This document shows positions 51,729 through 60,630 of a stretch of 64,000 nt of DNA, piece by piece. The stretch is taken from NCBI RefSeq assembly GCF_000006445.2, contig NC_006044.2, forward strand, positions 1,116,001-1,180,000, read 5' to 3'. The stretch is from Debaryomyces hansenii CBS767. Its lineage: Eukaryota; Ascomycota; Pichiomycetes; Serinales; Debaryomycetaceae. The notes under the pieces were generated by a model that saw only the letters and a program-made list of their open reading frames with translations, had not been told where the DNA came from and made no database searches. Position numbers and translations under genes: made by a program. Each line of letters opens with the position of its first letter. The stretch's first letter is position 1.

Positions 51729-53219
51729 TTACAAGCCAATAGCGGATACTATGGTCAATACAAGATTGAACAAGCCTAGAACAAAGAACGGACCCAAAAT
51801 CCAGTGGTCACTCCATAAACCTCCGACTTTTGTAATGATCAAAATGCCTAGTCCACCACATAAACTGTATAAACCACTTATGCTACCGATTGTATCAGCC
51901 GAATCCGAAGATTTCTTTAAGCTACTGATGAAGCTCATACTCGTAATTATAACCCCTGTTTGTGATAAGCCTATGAAACCCACAACTATGAATGAACCAG
52001 CAGTTCTGGGATCGTAGATATCGGATTTGGAACCCAAAATACACAACCCAAAGCAGCCTATGATCCCTAGACATGAAGAGATGAATAATGACTTGGTGCT
52101 TCCGATCAGTCGATGGTCTATGATCCATGCCCATAATGGAGCTGAGCATAAAGCTACTGTTTGGGAAACACCAGTCAATATTGCTGCAAACACGTATCCA
52201 TCACGACAACTTTGTTTGGAAGGAAGACCATCCCCATCGGAACCACACAATCCACTCTTGTAGTAGAAATTGTACACTAATAATGGAATAAATACAGCCA
52301 TGACTACAGTCGTTGACCGGGCCACAAATGACCCCAAGTACGCCAATTGAATTCGAATGTTGCCCTTAGACGCAAGAACCCCTTCATAAAGTAACCTAAA
52401 ATAGCCAGTTTTATTTACGTGTGGCATTGTACTGTTATGTCTCGTCGAATCATAAAGTGACACTAATAAAATGCCCCCCACGATAAATGATAAGCATCCT
52501 AGAATCAAATAAGACTTCTGGAGGCCCTCTTTGATGGGGATGGAAAGTGAATCCGAAAGTTTGGCTGGCATTGGGAGGAAGAAAGACACCGCAAAAATAG
52601 CCCCCAAACCGGTCGATATTCCAATACAAGCAGCATACCTTCCATGTTTCTTATTCCCTTCCTCCCACATAGGAGTCTCCTCTACGGCATGCGACCCGTC
52701 AGGCTCTAGCGTCTCTCTTTCTTCAAACTCATGTTCCACTACTTCGTTCTGCTTCTTCCAGAACGCCAATCTAAAGTCGGAGTTCGATAACTCGTTCAAC
52801 ATCACCGTCACCATGCTCATGCATCCTGTGACTCCAACTGCAAAAATAGGCCTCCATAAATACAACCAGTCCACGCTAGTTCCCAATTTGGCGTATCCTA
52901 TCAAACTCACCCCAATCAACCCGAATCCCGCAAATTCGATGGCCCTCGTCCCTCCGACCATCTTCATCCTAGAAGAATACACCATATTATTCACCTTGTC
53001 ACAGAACGTCCCTATCAACGGCGCTGTCACGACCGATGCCAATTCATCAATAAACCCCAACGTCCCTATAATACTGCCAATTTTTTTATCATCTGCCCGT
53101 ACCACCAGGTCTAAGAAGAACGGCTGCGTAGACGAAAGGAACACCACTAACGCAATGCACGCAAATCCAGCAAAGTTGAACGCAAAGAAGTTCAACGGCT
53201 TGTAGTTCTGATTCCCCAT
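51729..53219 (-). CDS. Major facilitator transporter, uncharacterised
   Basis: A 496-residue membrane protein with about 12 spans and a central acidic loop (residues ~165-190, EHEFEERETLEPDG). Loop 2-3 carries the MFS-like APLIGTFCDKVNN; the first span region is FFAFNFAGFACIALVVFLSS (20 shown). No sugar-porter PESPR or DHA1 motif is visible. I do not know the substrate. A perfect CACGTG box lies 89-94 bases upstream of the start, and the promoter is shared with GPC1. The neighbour upstream of its 3' end is the FN3 gene, 142 bases away. Confidence 0.75.
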   Translation of the reverse strand: MGNQNYKPLNFFAFNFAGFACIALVVFLSSTQPFFLDLVVRADDKKIGSIIGTLGFIDELASVVTAPLIGTFCDKVNNMVYSSRMKMVGGTRAIEFAGFGLIGVSLIGYAKLGTSVDWLYLWRPIFAVGVTGCMSMVTVMLNELSNSDFRLAFWKKQNEVVEHEFEERETLEPDGSHAVEETPMWEEGNKKHGRYAACIGISTGLGAIFAVSFFLPMPAKLSDSLSIPIKEGLQKSYLILGCLSFIVGGILLVSLYDSTRHNSTMPHVNKTGYFRLLYEGVLASKGNIRIQLAYLGSFVARSTTVVMAVFIPLLVYNFYYKSGLCGSDGDGLPSKQSCRDGYVFAAILTGVSQTVALCSAPLWAWIIDHRLIGSTKSLFISSCLGIIGCFGLCILGSKSDIYDPRTAGSFIVVGFIGLSQTGVIITSMSFISSLKKSSDSADTIGSISGLYSLCGGLGILIITKVGGLWSDHWILGPFFVLGLFNLVLTIVSAIGL

Positions 53220-53703
53220 GTCGTTCTATCTCCTTATTCTGCCCTTTTGACCTTGAAATTTCGTCTTCTTGGCCTAATACCATACTTATCAACCTTTCGG
53301 AAAAGGTCACGTGTGGGTTAATATGGAAATGGTTCCGTCCAACATAAGCCCGTTGTTCTGCTAGGCCCTAATTACTCGTGAAAACGGCTTCTCTACTAGG
53401 AATCACGTCAAGCGACTAAAAAGCATCGTTTGATGGTCATCGACTCGCATAATTTCTTACTAAGTGGTATTAACAGCCATTGTGATTGGGAAACGTGGTA
53501 GGTTTGTACACCACATGTATTTATTTTGATATTAATACCCATACATAACGCTATAATGTTGTGATTGATACTAGTAATAATAAAGTATGATTCTAAAGAT
53601 GTAGTATTTTATATTCTTTTGCCATTTGGTAGTTTTATCGAAGATATATACTGCTAGTAAGCTGTAAGGCATAATCAGGATTCCATTACACAAAATTACA
53701 AAA
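53220..53703. promoter_or_regulatory. Divergent promoter MFS / GPC1
   Basis: 484 bases between divergent starts. It has CACGTG at 53308-53313 (in TCACGTGTGGG) and an AACGTGG box at 53492-53498. No gene is seen. Confidence 0.5.
53308..53313. promoter_or_regulatory. CACGTG E-box
   Basis: Perfect palindrome in the context GGTCACGTGTGGG. Cbf1, Pho4 or Tye7-type bHLH factors bind this core; the 5' T favours Cbf1 over Pho4. It is 89-94 bases from the MFS start and about 390 from GPC1. Confidence 0.4.
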
Positions 53704-55155
53704 ATGGGACATATATCATCACAGTCACAAGTTTCAGTTAGGAACATTAAGTGGAAGTGTAATTTTAACAAAAGACGAATGAGTTCAGCTTCTAGTGTTG
53801 GATCGAGTGATATTGACGAAAGTTCTATGCTACTGGAAGTTAATTTGCGTCGAAAGAACGAGCAAGAGGATTATAGGGATGAATCTGCGGACATAAATGA
53901 TGATGAGAGCAGCAGCACGTATACATTGAAGAGAAGCGATTCTTCGGCCAGTGTGTCGTTTATTGATTTGTCCAAGATGCTCTTTTTGTCGGACTTCGAC
54001 TTTGGGTTCGACGTGGATATGGTGAGTGATACCACCAAGAAGAAGTTCAACCGGATGAAAGAGAAGACCAAACAGAGGTTTCAGCAGCTTAAGGAGGATG
54101 CAAGAAAGTCCGACTCGAATTCTGAGTTGATGAGGCTCAATGAGAACTTATTCTCCAATTTGGGGAAGTTTGACAAGAGGCTTCACGATAGCTTGAGGTC
54201 TTCGACCACCGAGAAGTTGTTCTATGCGATGGCGATAACTTTGATTGCCACATGCGGGTTTTTGATCGGAAAGTACCCACAATGGTTCCATGTGTTCCAC
54301 ACGGCGTTGTTCTGTGTGTTGATGCCCATCAGATTCTACACATACTTCAAGCTTTCATTTCAATACTATTTGGCCGATTTGTGCTACTATGTCAATTTGT
54401 TGTTGATTGTATTTATTTGGTGGTTTCCGGACTCGCAACTGCTCTTCGTGTCGGTATTTTCGTTGGCCATGGGTACGTTGTCGTTTGCGGTCATTACATG
54501 GAGAAATTCGCTCGTTTTGCATTCGATCGAAAAATCTACAAGTTCATTTATACACATTATGCCGCCAGTGACTTTGTTCGTTATTGTTCACGAATTGCCT
54601 GAAGATTATAGGGCCGCCAGGTTCCCAGCCGTGGCCGGTATCGACCACTGGAACTTTATCAACGGTATAATTTGGACCTCCATCTACTACACTCTCTGGC
54701 AGGTGTGTTACCATTACTTTATCACTATCAAGAGGAAAGAGCAGATTGAAAAGGGTAAAGTGACATCATTTACCTACCTCAAGAAGAAAAATAAGAACGA
54801 TGTGTTGGGTAAATTTGTCAATTCGTTACCATATACGTGGATGCAAATCGCCGCCTTTACCTTAATTCAATTCGGATATCAAATTTTAACCATGAGCTTT
54901 TGTCCAATTTGGTTCAGGTACAAGCATGCCTGCGGTGCATTCATGTTCTTTATATTTATCTGGGCTTCATATAATGGTGCCACGTACTATATTGATGTCT
55001 TTGGTAAAAGATTAGAGAAAGAAGTTGAGAGGTTGAAAATGGAAGTCATCGAATTACAACAGAAGAACGGGGAACAAGAAAACGAAAAATCAATGTCTCA
55101 ATTACAGCTCAGCCCACTGGAACCTGAATCACCAGTCATCACACCCATGGGTTGA
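53704..55155 (+). CDS. GPC1: Glycerophosphocholine acyltransferase Gpc1
   Basis: A 483-residue, about eight-span ER enzyme (DUF2838 family) that acylates glycerophosphocholine to lysophosphatidylcholine, salvaging the choline headgroup. Family blocks are nearly continuous with S. cerevisiae Gpc1 (YGR149W): FLIGKYPQWFHVFHT, VLMPIRFYTYFK, LADLCYYVNLLLI, FAVITWRNSLVLHSI, SSFIHIMPPVTLF, GATYYIDVFGK and the C-terminal coiled coil EKEVERLKMEVIELQQK. The N-terminal 150 residues are charged and Ser-rich. The first ATG gives MGHISSQS, which would fit an N-myristoylation signal; the second Met at 53779 would also leave all conserved parts. Confidence 0.92.
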   Translation: MGHISSQSQVSVRNIKWKCNFNKRRMSSASSVGSSDIDESSMLLEVNLRRKNEQEDYRDESADINDDESSSTYTLKRSDSSASVSFIDLSKMLFLSDFDFGFDVDMVSDTTKKKFNRMKEKTKQRFQQLKEDARKSDSNSELMRLNENLFSNLGKFDKRLHDSLRSSTTEKLFYAMAITLIATCGFLIGKYPQWFHVFHTALFCVLMPIRFYTYFKLSFQYYLADLCYYVNLLLIVFIWWFPDSQLLFVSVFSLAMGTLSFAVITWRNSLVLHSIEKSTSSFIHIMPPVTLFVIVHELPEDYRAARFPAVAGIDHWNFINGIIWTSIYYTLWQVCYHYFITIKRKEQIEKGKVTSFTYLKKKNKNDVLGKFVNSLPYTWMQIAAFTLIQFGYQILTMSFCPIWFRYKHACGAFMFFIFIWASYNGATYYIDVFGKRLEKEVERLKMEVIELQQKNGEQENEKSMSQLQLSPLEPESPVITPMG

Positions 55156-55925
55156 ATCGATTTCGAATACATACAAATCGTTTCATCGAGTCGAATCTTC
55201 AATTTCACCATATCCAGCTTTTGTGTTTTGAATAATACGGCATTTGTAAGCCTATATGATCTAAATGGCTTTCCGTGTATTTTACTATAATGTTCGAATA
55301 TTCGAATCTCGAATCTGAATAATTAGAGTGTTTAAATTTTATTTACTATTGAATTGTTTTCAATGATTATATTATATCTATCTATTAGCTATGATGGGCC
55401 AGACTAACAGCATGGACTATATATTTACTCTTCGGTGAGCAAAATATTTCATCCGGAGATAAAGTACTCTACAAAATTCTCAGAAGACTATGATTCAATT
55501 GCATTCACATGCTGAGCCTAGCCCACTATATAGAAGGTTTTCATGAATATATTCACAAGATCGTTAGAATTGTAATGGTAACTGTAGGCCTATTACAGTA
55601 CAACATCCCTATGTAACTCGCAAGTATCCGCTCGTGCAAAAATAACTGACTAAACCTTGGAGAACCGGGGCATTGCATGATGAGTGAAGTGTATTATTAT
55701 TGTGAATTCTGCACGATACGATTTATGGTAATATTTAGTAAGCGAAAAGCAGATCTTCACATAAAGTAGCATGACATGCTCGATTTCAGGCCCTATCGCT
55801 TTTTAGAACGAAGGACTGCGTGACCATACTATATTTACTTATTATTTTGCTTATTCCATGTCTCTTCCTTACCTTGAGAATTGGTCCACATTCAATAGTT
55901 GTCCTTTCACCATCAGACTTATTTC
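55156..55925. other. Intergenic GPC1-GPR1-like
   Basis: 770 bases: GPC1 3' flank and receptor promoter, both genes on the + strand. A perfect 14-base palindrome TTCGAATATTCGAA lies at 55293-55306, followed by a further CTCGAATC. No gene seen. Confidence 0.45.
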
Positions 55926-57488
55926 ATGGAGTACATGAATAGAAATGCGAAATTAGTACAACCATCTACATCAGTTGGAACAATTTCTAATGATGAAGTG
56001 AGCTTAGATTGGCCATATACGGCTGATATTAGTCGTTATACTATGTACCAGGCTGATAGACAGAGGCTAATATCGATAATTTCTGCCTCAATCTCAATAG
56101 TTGCTGGATTTATTGGAATATATTTTTTTTCAGCTATTGATTATAGAAAACGGGTTTTCAGGCATCAGTTGGTTATTTTCTTAATTCTACATGACTTCAT
56201 TAAGGCTATATTTTTATTGGTTTTTCCAGCGACGGTTATGGCAAACATAGCAGCATACGACGATTTAAAATTCTGCAAAGCATCAGGATTTTTTACTGCG
56301 TTTGCGATAGAAGGGTCTGATATTGCAATCTTGAGTTTTGCGATTCATGTTGCATTGTTGGTGTATCGACCCAATAATAGAATTAAACGAGGAAATCATT
56401 ATGAAGGAGGATTATACCGGTACAGACATACGGTTTACGTCGTGTCAGTATTGTTTCCAATCGTGCTAGCTGCAATACCGTTTGTTAGTGATCATGGTTA
56501 TGTACCGTTAACCAATTGGTGTTATACTCCCAGTCGACCGATTTGGTATCGATTAGCTTTAAGCTGGATCCCTCGATACATAATTATGGCGACAATAGTT
56601 GTTATATATTGTTGCATCTATCGGCATGTAACGAAACAGTATAGTGATGTTGAAAATACACTAGCAGCCGATTATGGTTCACGGACTAGGCGACAAAAGT
56701 TTACAAGAACATTTAAAAACTTTATGAGATACTTGCTCTTCTTCAAGCTTACTACGAAAAATGACAAAGAATCGAAAAGTATTCATCGTTCATCTTTGCA
56801 GAGTGATATAAGCCAAGAAACCTTACAACATTTCAGAGCCCGCAGAATGCAAGCTCAATGGCAGATGAGGGCGATATTTATCTATCCTGCGTCATATCTT
56901 CTATTATGGATCTTTACGACTATAGTACATGGCATGGATTTGAGATTCGGATTATCTGTAAAGCCACATATATGGATGAATGGGATTGCTGCGTTCATGC
57001 AGCCATTCAATTGTACTGTTGATACGGCTGTATTTTTAATCAGAGAGAAGCCATGGAAAATTACGACGATTAGGTTAGACAGGTCACAAACTGAAAACTA
57101 TAAATATCCACGCTGGCGTAGATTAATATCGTTTCTTCCCTTATTCTCCTTGCCAAAACCGTTGGAGGTACGTCAATCTGAGAATATAAATCATTTGAAG
57201 CATGAAGCTTACTGTGTGGAGAATGCTAATATGCATGACTTTTCTGGTATTCTTTCAGGCCAGAAGACCGCTCTTACGCCCGACGTTAGAGGGAATAGTA
57301 TTGCCGGTAGTAATAATAGTTTTCCAAATGAGAAATCGTTTCTGTTTGCAAATGTCCGCCCAGTAATTGATACTCGTACGAGGAGTCCTATCAGCTCAAA
57401 TGATAGAAAATGGTCAATTACGACGGAACATGTAGAATCCGTTGACCAATTAGATTTCATGGATTTTTTAAAACATACAGATGTATAA
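55926..57488 (+). CDS. Gpr1-like G-protein-coupled receptor
   Basis: A 520-residue seven-span receptor. Spans lie at about 48-70, 80-102, 118-147, 169-187, 208-232, 313-336 and 346-372. The region QAQWQMRAIFIYPASYLLLW through MNGIAAFMQPFNCTVDTAVF is the Gpr1 C-terminal family signature. Gpr1 signals nutrient (glucose or amino acid) status through Gpa2 and cAMP. The third cytosolic loop is only about 80 residues and there is no poly-Gln/Asn tract, whereas C. albicans Gpr1 is over 800 residues, so this looks like a shorter paralogue. A polar tail of ~145 residues follows. Start: first ATG; the frame is open upstream only to a TTG at 55899. Confidence 0.8.
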   Translation: MEYMNRNAKLVQPSTSVGTISNDEVSLDWPYTADISRYTMYQADRQRLISIISASISIVAGFIGIYFFSAIDYRKRVFRHQLVIFLILHDFIKAIFLLVFPATVMANIAAYDDLKFCKASGFFTAFAIEGSDIAILSFAIHVALLVYRPNNRIKRGNHYEGGLYRYRHTVYVVSVLFPIVLAAIPFVSDHGYVPLTNWCYTPSRPIWYRLALSWIPRYIIMATIVVIYCCIYRHVTKQYSDVENTLAADYGSRTRRQKFTRTFKNFMRYLLFFKLTTKNDKESKSIHRSSLQSDISQETLQHFRARRMQAQWQMRAIFIYPASYLLLWIFTTIVHGMDLRFGLSVKPHIWMNGIAAFMQPFNCTVDTAVFLIREKPWKITTIRLDRSQTENYKYPRWRRLISFLPLFSLPKPLEVRQSENINHLKHEAYCVENANMHDFSGILSGQKTALTPDVRGNSIAGSNNSFPNEKSFLFANVRPVIDTRTRSPISSNDRKWSITTEHVESVDQLDFMDFLKHTDV

Positions 57489-58035
57489 TAGTTGTGACCA
57501 TTATTATCAAGATATTCATTTGAGATTTTGCATCCAAAATCCTTTGGCCTGAATCAATGCTAGCAGACATTCTTGAGGTATCCACTCATGTTCCAGAGCT
57601 AACTGTAATGCAAGCAATAATTATAGATAAGAGTATATAGTATCTCATTTCTTGATAAGATATTTTATAAGAAGATAAGGGGTCTATCATATATAGCAAT
57701 TCACTATATCGGTGACAGCTTTCCAATAAATTGGTAGCATGTCAAATTCAGATAATTGTAGAGACCAATATTTGGAAATCACAGAGCCGAGAGACTTCAA
57801 TTACCTACATAGAATACCTTGCCAATACCAGGTCTGCCTCCATGTATAAATGTGTTTATCGTATAAACCCAATAAATACGAGATCGTATAGCTTCAATAA
57901 ATACCGCAAGGTGGGCTTTGGGTTCTATGAATTGCGCCACCTGGTTTAGGTCTTCTTTCTCTCCAGTAACGTTCAAAGCTTAACATCTCAAAAAGTAAAG
58001 CTTTAACTCTACCATATAGAAGCTTACCCATCAAT
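57489..58035. other. Intergenic with alcohol-dehydrogenase-like relic
   Basis: 547 bases between the receptor gene and the DUF1993 gene. The right part contains the relic at 57797-57979 (-). The first 250 bases hold nothing recognisable. Confidence 0.45.
57797..57979 (-). pseudogene. Probable fragment of a zinc-type alcohol dehydrogenase-like protein
   Basis: A 60-codon open stretch between in-frame stops, with no start codon. It reads EDLNQVAQFIEPKAHLAVF near the beginning and GGRPGIGKVFYVGN before the stop. The first piece resembles the LEQVAxLIxPxGHxAxI segment of the zinc-type alcohol dehydrogenase/quinone reductase family, the second its C-terminal SGRxIGKxVxxG. The ~80 residues normally between them are missing, so a decayed copy with an internal deletion fits best. 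It ends 57 bases before the start of the DUF1993 gene on the opposite strand. The assignment rests on two short matches from memory. Confidence 0.35.
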
Positions 58036-58542
58036 ATGACCTACTCTCTCTACGATGCAACGGTTGTAATGGCCAAGGGCGCTCTCACGTCTCTCAAGAG
58101 AATCCTAACTGAAGCTGAGAAGCACCCCAATTCCGACACTTTCTTCACAGCACGCCTCGTGGAGGACATGAAGCCACTCACATTCCAAGTTCACTGTGCC
58201 GCTTTCCTGGGCGAGCCATTGGCTGCGAAGCTTTCCGGTGGAGAGTATGCTGAGCCTGAAGAAGATCTTGATACCTATGAGAAGATGCATGCTCGCATCG
58301 ACCTGGCTCTCAAGCACCTAGAAGAGACCGACAAAGACACAGTCAATAGACTCGGTGAAACTTCAACTTCTTTCACCGTTCGTGATAAAGCAATTGAGGT
58401 GCCTGTCAATGCTGTGGTTGGCTCGTGGAATATGCCAAACGTCTATTTCCATGTCTCGATGGCCTACGCTATCTTGCGAAAGGAGGGGGTACCATTGGGG
58501 AAAAGGGACTGGAGCCGGGCCTTTGTCAGCGACTATGTTTGA
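58036..58542 (+). CDS. DUF1993 family protein, probable horizontal acquisition
   Basis: A 168-residue protein of the DUF1993 family (four-helix, DinB-like fold by family knowledge), common in bacteria and filamentous fungi and of unknown function. Full length for the family: N-terminal SLYDATVVMAKGALTSLKRIL, then MKPLTFQVHCAA, RIDLALKHLEE and a C-terminal block FHVSMAYAILRKEGVPLGKRDW (the last two clipped: AYAILRKEGVPLGKRD), which is very typical. Composition differs from all neighbours: counted lines 58081-58260 are 50, 53 and 58% GC. Of 16 Leu-type codons 7 are CTC, 2 CTG (residues 58 and 90) and none TTA, opposite to native genes. With CTG read as Ser those two residues would differ. It is probably transferred from a filamentous fungus or bacterium. 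Confidence 0.88.
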   Translation: MTYSLYDATVVMAKGALTSLKRILTEAEKHPNSDTFFTARLVEDMKPLTFQVHCAAFLGEPLAAKLSGGEYAEPEEDLDTYEKMHARIDLALKHLEETDKDTVNRLGETSTSFTVRDKAIEVPVNAVVGSWNMPNVYFHVSMAYAILRKEGVPLGKRDWSRAFVSDYV

Positions 58543-59389
58543 GCTGGACTAGGAGTGTGCTAGCAGTGGCCCTGTTTTTATTTCCCGGTATATCGATTTT
58601 TGGAACCTTGACTTGCCGTACATATGCAGCATACATATACAAATTTTATGTTTGAGAAAATATAGAGCCGATAAGAGTGAAAAGTACCCCTATGAAACGT
58701 CATGGTCATCAACGAACGACCAATTGATAGGCAGGTTGTAGTTGCACCGATGCTGAAAAATCAGGCTATACAGATATTCTGTAAGGTCGAGTGTGTTGGT
58801 GTAGTAGATAGATTTTTCAAGGCATAATATTAATATTGTCATGAGCAGTGAATGACAAACACCATCAGTGAATTATCCAGAAGTCAGAATAATTTGTGCT
58901 GACGGAGATATATTGAACCCAAATAAATCATTATAACTAAATAATCATTCAGAATTGAATAAAATTTGCTATACTAAGATTAAGTCTTTCTTGGGTACAG
59001 AATATTACCACTATGTTAGTAGTTTAGTCGTTATTGGGTACACTATACTGCTACTACATGACTTAGGACCTCAATTTTGTACTTTACATGCCTAGTCAAC
59101 CACAATACAATCATGGTGACGTTTTCAAATAACGGCCCCAAATTATTTTTTTTTGGAATACAACTTAATTTTTTACATATGCCTTTCATATTCCAATAAA
59201 TAACTTTTTCTATCTTCTATCAGGACATTCCAAAGACCAATTATAGGAGGCAGTTAATTTTGCAATCACTACTATAGTACAGACAATATAAAAATCCGGG
59301 TAATGAGAATCTCGGAATTTGAAGAAGTGAAAAATTCATAAATTTATTACTATACTAATAGAATCAAGGAAACGAAGGACTAAATAAGG
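58543..59389. other. Intergenic DUF1993-MRPS5
   Basis: 847 bases. The AT content returns to the local norm soon after the DUF1993 stop. Poly-A/T tracts near 59140-59180; no reading frame or RNA gene is supported. Confidence 0.45.
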
Positions 59390-60379
59390 ATGTTCAAGTG
59401 TACGTTTCGTTTACCTGGTCCCTCAAGTATAATAAGAGGGAGCAAGGCATTTTCTACATCCAAAATTATCGGTAGTAAAGCATCAAAAGTTGACAAGCAT
59501 GTTGATTTTTTATCCAAGTTCTACACACCAGAATTGTTACAAAGTATCAAGATTACTGAGTCATTGGTGGACCCAGAAACTGTGTTAGAGTTGAAGAAAC
59601 AAGGAGAAAAGACCAAGTCGAAGGTGGCACCATCAGATGTAGCATCTGACTACTCGACCACGGATCCAAAGTGGACAGAGCCTATCATATATCCAAACCA
59701 ATCCAAGAATCGGTCGCCATATCCACCTATCCCTCAAATCCAAGCGGCGGACAGAACCGACTTAGCGTTTCGTTTCAAGCCGGAAGCTGGTCCTAATAAA
59801 AAATTTTCGTCTGCATTGAAAGGTAAAAGGGAAATCGCGGAGGGTTTAGCCAAGTTGACCGGGTTAGATCAACGTTACATATCCAACCTTTACGTGCGTC
59901 CAATTGTAATGAAGAGAGTTTCGTGTCAGACTTCTAAAGGTAAGATTCCTAACTTCTATGCCTTGACTGTCGTGGGAGACAAGAATGGTATGATTGGTTT
60001 AGGCGAAGGTAAGTCAAGAGACGGAATGAGAACAGCATTGGTCAAGGCCCACTGGAACGCAGTAAAGAACTTGACTCCTATCCCAAGATATGAGAAGAGA
60101 ACCATTGTTGGTGACATCGAATACAAATTCCATGCCGTCAAATTATTCATTAAGTCGGCCCCATCCGGGTTTGGTTTGAGAGTCAACCCTAATATTTTCG
60201 AAGTTTGTCAGGCTGCTGGTATCAAGGACTTGAGAGGTAAGATCTACAAGTCTAGAAACCCAATGAACGTTACCAAGGGTTTCGTTGAAGCCTTGACCAA
60301 GCAAAGACCTTTAGAGGACCTTGCTGCTGGTAGAGGTAAGAGATTAGTCGATTTGAGAAAGGTATATTATTCAGCTTAA
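59390..60379 (+). CDS. MRPS5: Mitochondrial ribosomal protein uS5m
   Basis: A 329-residue mitochondrial small-subunit protein. The N-terminus is basic and lacks acidic residues for 30 positions (FKCTFRLPGPSS, KAFSTSKIIGSKASK), a targeting sequence. The S5 N-terminal double-stranded RNA-binding-like fold is at about 165-230 (VMKRVSCQTSKGKIPNFYAL, DKNGMIGLGEGKSRDGM) and the S5 C-terminal domain at about 240-320 (IKSAPSGFGLRVNP, CQAAGIKDLRGKIYKSRNPMN). The protein ends LRKVYYSA. Matches S. cerevisiae Mrps5 (307). The 251-base gap after it precedes the J-protein gene. Confidence 0.94.
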   Translation: MFKCTFRLPGPSSIIRGSKAFSTSKIIGSKASKVDKHVDFLSKFYTPELLQSIKITESLVDPETVLELKKQGEKTKSKVAPSDVASDYSTTDPKWTEPIIYPNQSKNRSPYPPIPQIQAADRTDLAFRFKPEAGPNKKFSSALKGKREIAEGLAKLTGLDQRYISNLYVRPIVMKRVSCQTSKGKIPNFYALTVVGDKNGMIGLGEGKSRDGMRTALVKAHWNAVKNLTPIPRYEKRTIVGDIEYKFHAVKLFIKSAPSGFGLRVNPNIFEVCQAAGIKDLRGKIYKSRNPMNVTKGFVEALTKQRPLEDLAAGRGKRLVDLRKVYYSA

Positions 60380-60630
60380 TCTTCTTCTTGTATATAACTA
60401 TTGAATTCATATAATACTAGAACTATAGTACGTTAATTATGAAGTAATAGTAGTATAAGTAGTTATCTTTCAATCATCAGAAAGTCGTGCGCGTAAACTT
60501 CATGTCATCTTGTGATAAATTGCCACAGACAATGTATAGATGGTCATATTTGCACCATATTACCAGGATTGAAGGATTTTTAGTCAATATTGTTGGTATT
60601 AGAGAAAGAACTCTTGATTAATTTGAACCA

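Noticed and set aside
55293..55306. Perfect palindrome TTCGAATATTCGAA downstream of GPC1
   Set aside because: A single 14-base palindrome in AT-rich spacer; no spacing or context links it to a known factor or terminator.
57739..57849. 36-residue ATG-started frame on the + strand
   Set aside because: It is antisense to the dehydrogenase-like relic, which explains its protein-like look.
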